Source: Linum tenue | Lineage: Eukaryota > Streptophyta > Magnoliopsida > Malpighiales > Linaceae | DNA length: 64,000 nucleotides | Reading direction: 5' to 3' | NCBI GenBank assembly: GCA_946122785.1 | Contig: CAMGYJ010000006.1 | Location: 38,584,066-38,648,065 of the forward strand | In this document: positions 55,576-64,000 of the stretch, in pieces | How the letters are laid out: each line of letters starts with the position of its first letter | Position numbering within the stretch: the first letter of the stretch is position 1 | Translations under genes and position numbers: made by a program | The notes under the pieces: generated by a model | What the model saw: only the letters and a program-made list of their open reading frames with translations | What the model was told of the DNA's origin: nothing | The model's database searches: none

Positions 55576-58500
55576 ATGACAAGTTTCATGGTTACACATT
55601 ATCATCCGGAATTGGAAGGAACATATTGGAAGAGATTTCATGCCCCAAGGGATCTACGGTGGATGCTGGGTTTCGGGGTTCCCCAGCATCTTAGGAGTTG
55701 GGACGTCGCCATGAAAATTGGAGAGCTCAATGGAGGATTCATCGATGTTGATTGGTGTTCCTAGGAAGACCCGTTTTTTTGTATCAAGCTGAAGATGGGT
55801 TCAAGCCACCGGAAAAAATCCCGCTGTTGTTCGGAACTACTCTGTTTCACGCTGTTATCATTCCGGCGCCGACGTGCGTAGCTCCTCAGGCAGATTTGAA
55901 CCGAAAATGATTGTTGTGTACGAATACGAATCGTCGACAGTCGTTGGCCAATTGTGTGCATGATGTGTTGGATCCCAAGAGATCCTCGAGTTCTATCTCG
56001 TCAGGTTTGACGGCTGGGGATACGACAAAATCCTATCAAACAAAAAATCCTAAATGTGTTACAAGTGTTTGGGTCGTGAAAGCTGGCCCACTACCAAACC
56101 CAAACCCTCCTATCCTCTCCTCTCCGAAGCGTGCCCATCCTATCCCAATCCCCTTCCCCGTTTCCTACCCATTCTCTACCCCGGTTAAACCCCGATTGAA
56201 GGTTGCCCGACAGACAAAGATGCGGAAAAAGAGAGAACAAAGGTCAAAGCTTGAAATGGATAAATTCAGACTGGGGGTCGATGATACAATGACCCCAGGA
56301 AAAGAGGCCTCGAAAGTCGAATAGTGATCTCTCAGATGGTATGAGAGTGAAGAGCGATGGTGGACGTCCTAACACAAGGGCGACAATGGCTGCTGGTGTT
56401 TGATTATATTAAATTTACATGGAATCAATTTTGGCATGGAATGTACGTGGTCTCGGGGATTCTAACAAACGGGCAAAAATTAAGCATCTTGTATGCAGAC
56501 ATCGGTCAAGAGTTGTTGTCCAGCTGCTGGAATCAAAATGGAACATCTGTTCACAGGTTTTGGTCTCTACAGTTAGTGGAAATAGAGACTCAAGGTGGGT
56601 TGCCAAGAATGTAGAAGGAACCAGAGGCAGAATTGGAATATTCTAGGATAGCAAAAATTTTAATGAGATAGCATAAATAGAGACTCAAGGTGGGTTGCCA
56701 AGAATGTTTGCCATTCTTGGTGTATATGGTCCGCAGGAAAAAAATGATAAACTGAGCTGCATTGAAGAACTGCGTATGATCACTCAGAGGTATAGAGAGC
56801 CCCTCTGCATTATCAGAGATTTCAATGTAGTGAGATCCGATGATGATTTCGTGGGACATCCTAGGGATAATGAAGTTATGATGAATTTCTACAACCTCAT
56901 CAATGAGCAAGGTCTATTTGACTTACCTCTGAAGGGCGCAAGATTTACTTGAGGTAAAGGGGGTGGTGTTGCCTCGCATTCTCGCATTGATAGAGCTCTT
57001 GTAAACCAGAGTTTTGATGACTGCTTTACACTAGAAGCGGTCATTGCCTTGGAGAAAGTTGAATCAGACCACAACCCTTTGCTTTTGAAATGGGGGTCTG
57101 CAGACAAAGTCCACCGGCCATGGCGGTTCGAGAACATGTGGTTACTAGAAAACTCGTTTTTCCCCAGTATTTTTGGGTGGTGGAATGTGCCAGTGACAGG
57201 GCATGGATACCTTTTCTTGTTTGGGCAGCGACTGAGGTCTACAAAGTTCCTGATCAAAGGTTGGAATAAGGAGGTTTGGGCGACTAGAACTCAAAATAGC
57301 TGATCAATAAGATTAAACGCTTAGATGATTTGAATGAGGTAGGCAGGCTTACGGAATTAGGACATATTGAAAGGGATGTACTTAAATACGAGCATGAAAG
57401 AGTGCTCCTAATGGAAGAAGTATCGAGGAGGCTGAAATCAAAGGAACTGTGGCTGAAAGTGGGTGATAAGAACACTGGATATTTTCACAGAGTGGAAAAA
57501 AATAAGGTCAGGAGAAACAAAGTACAATATATCAAGGTCAATGGGCGGTTGATAGAGAATAAAGATCAACTAAGAGCTGCTCTCATTCTTCACTTCCAAC
57601 AGAGTTTCATAGAATCGGAAGAAGATCGCCCTTCCCACTGAATTATGTTTTAAGAGTTTTTAGCATTCAGGAAAACTACCAACTGATCAGACCTTTCACA
57701 GAAGCGGAGATTTGGGATGCTATTGCCGATTGCGATGGAGACAAGGCATGGGGAACAGATGGTTTCATGCTTCAGTTCTACAAAAAGTGTTGGAACACTA
57801 TCAAAGGCAACCTTATTAAAGCTTTTGACGATTTCTACTTATCGGGACTCTTGCCTCAATCCATTGCCCACTCGTTCCTCTGTCTTGTTCCGAAAAAGGA
57901 GGTAGTTGAAGAAGCTAGTGATCTTAGACCTATAAGTCCTGTAGGAAGCATTAACAAGATCATTTCCAAAGCATTAGTTTCACTTCTCCGGCCTTTCATG
58001 AGCACCCTGATCTCTTGGAACCAATTTGGCAGTATCAAGGGTAGAAAACTACACAAAGCTAGCTTAATCGCTAACGAGATGATTGATTGCAAAGTAAGAA
58101 GTGGGAAACCTGGGATTGTTCTGAAGCTAGACATGGAGAAAGCTTTTGACACCGTTAATTGGGCATGCATGCCCTTTAAAGATTTTGAAAACAATGGGAT
58201 TTCATCAGAGGTTTCAGAGCTGGGTGAAAGGGTTTGTGTACTCCACTAAACTATCGGTTCTCATAAATGGAGAAGCTGGGGGATACTTCAATACGAAGGT
58301 CTTAAGCAAGGAGGCCCACTCTCTCACTTTTTGTTCAAAATTATTATGGACATCCTGTCCTTCATTCTGCGAGAGATTAGTAATGCAGGTCACCAAAAAT
58401 GTAGTCTAAGCTAGAAGGTTGGAGGGGTAGATACTTATCCTTGGGAGGTAGAATTGTACTTAGCAACGCCTGGCTGCCTCGCTAGTCAACCCCTGTTTCG

Positions 58501-59710
58501 ATGTTCTTTGGTTATGGCGCATTGGCGCCTAAGGGTGTTATTCAAAAGATTGAGAAAGTGCAACGGGATTTTATCCGATCAGGAGTAAATCAACAAAAGA
58601 AATTGCACCTTGTAGCTTATGCTTGGGACCCAAAAAGTTGGGTGGGCTTGGAGTAAAAGATTTGGAGTTGCAAAACGAAGCCTTGCTAGGTAAGTGGATT
58701 TGGAAATTTGCAGAAGAATTAATTAATATGAAGTTTCATAACTCGAGAAGCTGCTGGGTTCTAGGGAAATCCATAGGGTCAGTTGGTCTTAGTCCGCGGA
58801 GCCAGATTATGAAGCTTAAAGAGTCAATATGGAAGCTCGCCTGAATAGTGGATGGCAATGGTAATTGAATATCATTTTTGCATGATGTGTGGACCAAGAG
58901 GGGAGCCTCCCTTTATGAATATTTCCCTAGAGTTGTTGCTGCGTCTACTTTCCCCCTCGTCAAGCTGTATGAAGTTTGCAAAATTGAAAATGTGAGAGTT
59001 TCTTGGGATATCCCCTATTTTTTCATCTAAGGGGCGGGGCTGAGAGGGAAAGGGAGCGTTTATTCACTTACCTGGAAAACTTACCTCCTCTTTTCTTTTC
59101 TGCAGGTGAAGATAAGATGACATGGAGTCCCTCAACGACGACCGATTTTAGTGTCAAATCCATGTACCCGATTGATTGCGGATAGGTCACTTGGAGCTGA
59201 CGATTACCCTCATCAAGTAGTCGGCAGTCCCACATGCCATAAAAAATATGTGCATTTGTATGGACTCTTCATCAAAAAAGGATTCTAACACAAGATGTCC
59301 TGAAGAGGTGTGGATGGAATTTGGCAAACCGCTGCGTTCTCTGCTCTACATGTGAAGAAACAACAAACCATTTTATTCATCAGCTGTACCTTAACAAAGG
59401 AAGTCTGGCGGATCATTCGATAGTTTGTACAGGTACCCATTAGCCTCCCTGACGAAATTACAATGGCAATTGAGAGATGGCCAAACATAAGCCGAGTAAC
59501 CCAACGGGGTGGTGCTCTAAATCACTTCTACATGCCTTCTGTTGGTCGATCTGGAAGGAAAGAAACATGAGGATCTTCAAAGAGAAGAGTGTAGCAGGTA
59601 GAGTCCCGACTTTCAAGATTGGGCTACTAATCTCCAACTGGTTGGCGACTGCAAATCTTGTGAAGAAAGAACTGGTAGAAGACTGGTTGACGGCTACCAA
59701 AAAATATTAA
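55576..59710 (+). pseudogene. L1-type LINE, heavily broken
   Basis: The order fits a plant L1. An ORF1-like piece with VPQHLRSWDVAMKIGELNGG lies at 55660-55760. The AP endonuclease starts at 56419 (ILAWNVRGLGDSNKRAKIK) and continues GVYGPQ, IIRDFNVV, and SRIDRALVN then ESDHNPLLL. Reverse transcriptase begins near 57700 (LVPKKEVVEEASDLRPIS, QFGSIKGRKLHKASLIANEM, LKLDMEKAFDTVNW). The later RT block (SVLINGEAGG) runs into another frame. The catalytic YADD region is missing near 58405, where the text jumps to the thumb region (RYLSLGGRIVLSNAWL in another frame). Near 59110 there is zf-RVT-like MTWSPSTTTDFSVKS, and near 59550 the terminal CWSIWKERNMRIFKE. A 31-base segment is duplicated at 56580 and 56676. 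No poly(A) tail or target duplication is certain. Confidence 0.85.
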
Positions 59711-60219
59711 TTAAGTTGAAGTATTATTGTTACAATACAGAAGTACAGAATGAGTGTATCGCTTCACATATAAGTAAGCATACATCCAAAATGGGATTGT
59801 CATTCTCAATCCTATTACAACTATAGTTAAAGATAGTAGAGTCATCCTACCCTCTACGTTAATGTCAATGCCAAAATCCATATCCACAGATTCCATTAAA
59901 CTCTCTAAAACTAATCTTCATGCCAACATACACAAGTAATCGATTCTAGTCATTGCACCTTGTTTTCTTGCCAAAATCCTAGCATGAACACCATTTATAA
60001 TTGCCAAAAAGAGGAAAATTAGGCAACAAAACAATATTAATAAGTAAAGAGAGAACCAAATTATTTACAACACCAGTACATCCACATCTTTATGAACACA
60101 CATCAGAAAGATTACAACACTATTATATATATATATATATATATACCAATGAATGCACAATAACAAAAGCAATCAAATGCCAAATGTACTATGATATAAG
60201 GGAGGAGTTAGAATGCTAA
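59711..60219. other. AT-rich DNA with a TA microsatellite; no gene
   Basis: (AT)n at about 60122-60145. No coding frame and no recognised element. Confidence 0.5.
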
Positions 60220-61385
60220 CTCCATAGGGGTTAGCATCGTGCTAACCACTCTAATCACCGTTCAATACATATGTCTAGATCTGATGGTGAGTAGCAATGA
60301 GGGGCATATTTGGTATTTCGACAAATTAAAATTTAATAAATTAATTAAATTTTGAAATATATTTCTCTTATTTTTAATTACAGATTTCCAACGTAAAAAT
60401 TGTACTACCGAAAAATTACTACAACTTATATTCGTAGTGATCTTTGTGGGTTCCAGTAGTGATTTTATACTTTTTTAGTGTTTAAATAACTATCCGTAGT
60501 GATTCTGTAGTATTAATTGCTAACTTTTAGAAAGGAAGGATGACATATTCATTATTAATATGAATCAATAACAGTAACGCACAATTGCTACCGGAAAACA
60601 CTACTAAGTATCAATACTACACAATGGAAAAACACTACTGACGTTAGTATCCCAGAAGCAAACAGTACCCAATTTTTCCATCGTAAAGATTAGTGCTCGC
60701 CATCATTAGAGATCATAAATAAACACAAATCACTAATAATATCCCAAGAATCACTAGTCAGGTCTGTCCTCGCCGCAATCCATTAAGGGATCAAGGAGTG
60801 CCGCAGATCCGCCGCTCCAGTACGAAGACCCGACCTCCAACAACTTCAGAGCAGAGCAGAGACGGCATTTCAACGAGAAACAACAAAGGAGAGAGGGAGC
60901 ACAAGGATTTCCACGTGCGAGTAGCGAAGCGCCTGTCACCTACTCCTAGCCGACGCGATCTTCTACGGCGGAAAGCTTCTCTGCTAACGATTGCCGCCGG
61001 TTCGTCGGCTCTCTCTACCAGCCGCTGTCACAGATGCTGTCGACGAGGGAACGATGAGACACCCTCAGCCGCGAACCCAACAACCGCTTCTCCCTATGTT
61101 TTGCTCTCTTGTTCCTCGCCGGCAAAGAGCATTAGCAACCCAGCCTCCATTTTAGATCTAAATCTTTGGAAATAGCAGGAGCAGTTTTCGTGGCAGAGGA
61201 AGTTGTGAGAAAGAGGCTGGGGAGTGAGGAGAACGGCTGAGTGATTTTTATAATTAGGGTTAGGAGAATTAATTATGTAATTGACAAAGATAACCTCAAA
61301 CTATTATAACCCTTGGATCGTGATTTTAATCTAGTGGCTACAAAGATGGTTAGTAAGGTGCTAACCTCTTAAGAGGTTAACAACT
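60220..61385. mobile_element. Inverted-repeat element with GC-rich, gene-like interior
   Basis: GGGGTTAGCATCGTGCTAAC, then CACTCTAATCACC at the left, is matched in reverse by GTGGCTACAAAGATGGTTAG, then TAAGGTGCTAACCTC, at the right. The AT-rich arms hold AGTAGTG-type repeats. The middle (60780-61180) is GC-rich with Ser/Arg-rich frames on plus that look like a captured leader or first exon; I do not recognise a family. The target duplication is not clear. It could be a MULE or another non-autonomous DNA transposon. Confidence 0.4.
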
Positions 61386-61640
61386 AATCCCATCCCATGA
61401 TATAAACAGAAGAAATAGCAAGAAGTGGGGCCATAAATACAATTTATTAATCTAGAAAATTAAACTAAGAGTAGAACATAACATGTCAGATACCTCCCAC
61501 CACTTCTGAACACAAGTAACTAGGGTCAAAGATGCAAGGAACAAATCTCCTAATTCTCAGTTGTGATATCTCTCATGCAAAAGAATAATAAATTAAAAAC
61601 TAAATCTAAGTATTCATAATATGATTTAGAGTGCTTACTA
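61386..61640. other. No gene seen
   Basis: AT-rich flank between the inverted-repeat element and the transposase fragment. Confidence 0.4.
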
Positions 61641-61649
61641 ATACTTACC

Positions 61650-62340
61650 AGCGAATTCCCTCATTTTGCTTGATGTTGTCGCATGAACTGTTCAAAAACT
61701 GCTTATCTTTCATTGAGTTTGACCATATATTTCTCTAGGTGGCCACATCATGCATTCAACCGAGTGTTTTCTGCAGTCAACCTCTCATTTTGCTCATTCA
61801 CCTGACTCACATTTTCTTCCAGGCCCCCACATCTCTCTTGCAAAAGGGCATTCTCTTCTGTCAACTTCTAATTTTGTTGACTGACTTGGTCCATATTTAC
61901 CTCCAAATGGCCACATCCCTCATGCAAACGATTGTTTTCCTTTGTCAGCTTCCTATTTTTCTCTCTAACTTGTGCACACTCATTCAAAACACGTATGTCA
62001 ACTCTCTTAGTTGGGGGGTAATGGCCCATACCCAACTCCAATCAAATATCCAGAATCAGATCCTAAGACTTCTGAAATGCTTCATCTTCTGTCACTGGAT
62101 GGTCAGTATCTTTGGTCTCGTCCACCTTTTGTTGCATACGACTCTACACAAACAATAAATATCATCATCACATCTAACTACGGAAAGCATCTTGAAACAT
62201 AACTAATGAGTAGTTAGATAATGTATTACTCACATATGCATCAGCCGAATGCTCATCTTTCCACTCGCCCGTTTTGGTAGTTCTTACTTTTTTAAGGAAT
62301 TCGATCTTGTTCTTCACCCCACTTCCTTCTTTATTAAGCT
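61650..62340 (-). pseudogene. Plant En/Spm-type (Ptta/Transposase_24-like) transposase C-terminal fragment
   Basis: In minus sense: KNKIEFLKKVRTTKTGEW then KDEHSADAY (about 62320-62240), then a possible intron. Next come VLGSDSGYLIGVGYGPLPP (about 62090-62030) and a coiled coil with three 28-residue repeats of the form CGHLE..MDQV.QQN.KLTEEN..L.ER (about 62000-61650). A FLKKT.TTKTGEWVD block, an EVLG..G...G.G.GP block and a coiled-coil tail are usual for plant Ptta/En/Spm transposase proteins. In-frame stops at the repeat junctions show decay. Confidence 0.6.
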
Positions 62341-62549
62341 ATACATATGGACGGACAATGATCATACAAACAATATAAGGCTTTGATAGCAATATGTCAT
62401 CATACATAGCATCTAAAGATAAGAACAAGAAACTAACCAGCTTATGATATAAAAGAACTAGGAAAAAATCCCAATTTACACATGTTTTTAAAAAAAAATT
62501 CTCAAAATACACACGTTATGAAAATAATTCCCAATCTACGTTAGTTTGG

Positions 62550-62690
62550 GCCATCACCGCTGTCGACGAAGACAGTGATTGCATCACTGTTGTCGACGAA
62601 GACAGTGATTGCATCACCGCTGTCGACGAAGACAGTGATTGCATCACTGCAGTACACGGCCGCGGTGAAGGCCTGACCTGCGTCGAAACT
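62550..62690. promoter_or_regulatory. Left 30-bp-period palindrome array of the foldback MULE
   Basis: Units of the form ATCACYG-TGTCGACGAAG-ACAGTGAT are separated by TGC. The core GTCGAC is itself palindromic. CACCG/CGGTG and CACTG/CAGTG arms alternate, with T for C changes. Confidence 0.75.
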
Positions 62691-63344
62691 TTAAACAAAC
62701 GTAACTTTGTGCTCGGTTATCCGATCGTAGCAAAATTTTTTTTGATTCCGCATAATTTTTCGAGATCTTGCAAGCCGCAAATCGCCGTAGGTGGTTTGGT
62801 CCCGCCTTCGTCACGAAAATATGTCGTTTGCTACCCCGAACGAGCCTTTTTTCGATTTCGTCAAACTTTGAATGACCATAACTTTGTGCTCCACAATCCG
62901 AAAATCATGAATTTTTTTTTATTTCGCATAACATTTTAAGGACTACAATATTTAGTAGGAGAGAATTTTCAAAAAATGAATTATTTATGGATATAAGGGG
63001 TTTTGGGAATAACTTTACCTTCCTTTTCAGGAATCCAAGTACATTCCGAAAATATGTCTATGATAAAAATTGTAGCCCTTAAAAAGTTATGCGAAATAAA
63101 AAAAATTCATGATTTTCGGATTGTGGAGCACAAAGTTATGGTCGTTCAAAGTTTGACGAAATCGAAGAAAGGCTCGTTCGGGGTAGCAAACGACATATTT
63201 TCGAGACGAAGGCGGGACCAAACCACCTAAGGAGATTTGCGGCTTGCAAGATCTCGAAAAATTATGCGGAATCAAAAAAAATTTCGCTACGATCGGATAA
63301 CCGAGCACAAAGTTACGTTTGTTTAAAGTTTCGACGCAGGTCAG

Positions 63345-63495
63345 GCCTTCACCGCGGCCGTGTACTGCAGTGATGCAATCACTGTCTTCGTCGACAGCGG
63401 TGATGCAATCACTGTCTTCGTCGACAGCGGTGATGCAATCACTGTCTTCGTCGACAACAGTGATGCAATCACTGTCTTCGTCGACAGCGGTGATG
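63345..63495. promoter_or_regulatory. Right 30-bp-period palindrome array of the foldback MULE
   Basis: Mirror of the left array with one or two more units, again at 30-bp spacing with GCA between units. Confidence 0.75.
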
Positions 63496-63594
63496 GCCCA
63501 AACTAACGTAGATTGGGAATTATTTTCATAACGTGTGTATTTTGAGAATTTTTTTTAAAAACATGTGTAAATTGGGATTTTTTCCAAAGAACTA

Positions 63595-64000
63595 AGGGAA
63601 CTGGTCCTTGACAATTGACATGCTAGACCTGATTCCTATTTTCAGCATTCTTCACACATAATGCCTATAACCTACTAATATTAGTTATTGTTTTCATTGT
63701 AAAATCCATACATTAGGTAGTGTTGGCAGAAAATATACATGTACTTTTGGAGTGGCCCAATACTAACATAATAAGTCATGCCATACCCCTTGACCAAGAT
63801 TACGTAGCTTATGTTCCTTTGCTGTTTCATTATAGCGGCGATATACCCTACGGTAACAGCTTTTTGTTCCCTTCACTATCCTCAAGAATTGTCTCCAAAG
63901 ATGGCCCCTAGTCACGATGTCTCCCACATTGACAATATTCAACTTCACCTATAATAAGGTTAACAGATGCAAATAACAAGAATTGAAGAGGGAAGTATGA
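63595..64000. other. Right edge, no recognised gene
   Basis: A 61-codon minus-strand frame (63948-63763, HLWRQFLRIVK, YRRYNETAKEHK) could be part of the same transposase gene as 61650-62340, split by the foldback insertion. I cannot match it to a domain. Confidence 0.3.

Larger units (their letters stand above)
62461..63585. mobile_element. Foldback MULE related to the complete MULE at 11.3 kb
   Basis: The 1125-bp element starts GGAAAAAATCCCAA and ends with its reverse complement; AAAGAACTA flanks exactly at 62452-62460 and 63586-63594. The two halves are inverted copies over about 480 bases each, with a short centre near 62940-63090. The outer 100 bases resemble the TIR of the MULE at 11320-17260. 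The subterminal arrays have 27-bp ATCAC..GTGAT units at 30-bp spacing (four on the left, five to six on the right). No transposase is encoded; open frames across it are mirror images of each other. Confidence 0.88.

Overview
The window is nuclear DNA of a flowering plant, most likely a eudicot; I cannot name the genus. The evidence is spliceosomal introns with GT..AG borders, a plant-type Nudix gene, a Cassandra TRIM with 5S-like LTRs, Athila-type Ty3/gypsy elements, a Mutator-like element carrying a plant mobile domain (PMD) gene, hAT MITEs, Helitron ends and an L1-type LINE. Only one ordinary host gene is visible, a five-exon Nudix hydrolase at 19.0-20.0 kb. Almost everything else is transposon sequence, often nested.

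Left part (0-17.3 kb). At 358-3935 lies a composite of Cassandra and Ty3/gypsy sequence inside one 5-bp target duplication. Next come a Pack-MULE with a captured F-box fragment (3994-5562), a second MULE-like inverted-repeat element (about 7888-9253) and hAT-like MITEs (6998-7695, 10541-11213). A complete Mutator-like element follows (11320-17260) with a 9-bp target duplication. It encodes a PMD protein on the plus strand and an MURA transposase on the minus strand, arranged tail to tail. Its ends carry arrays of 27-bp palindromes with a 30-bp period.

Middle part (17.3-33.8 kb). The Nudix gene is followed by a hAT MITE and a Helitron 3' end. A decayed copy of the PMD/MURA type of element starts near 23.5 kb. 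Its PMD gene is broken by decayed Athila-type sequences (25.4-33.5 kb), including an ATHILA-ORF remnant and an LTR with a hairpin-bearing minisatellite.

Right part (33.8-64 kb). A 17.1-kb minus-strand Athila composite (33812-50900, target duplication ATGGT) has two outer LTRs about 97-98% alike and a third, diverged LTR inside. It joins an autonomous body (gag, decayed pol, ATHILA ORF) to a short body with an acidic ORF split by a hAT insertion. Four copies of an unclassified hairpin with an invariant 12-nt internal strand and covarying stems lie in its non-coding parts. To the right are the MURA half of the relic MULE (51.3-52.6 kb), a TRIM-like LTR pair, a minus-strand Helitron end, a broken LINE (55.6-59.7 kb), an inverted-repeat element, an En/Spm-type transposase fragment and a foldback MULE (62461-63585). 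The foldback shares its ends and 30-bp array architecture with the complete MULE at 11.3 kb.

As a system, the MULE at 11.3 kb could supply transposase to the foldback at 62.5 kb. The Athila composite pairs an autonomous with a non-autonomous body, although its pol is now too damaged to work.
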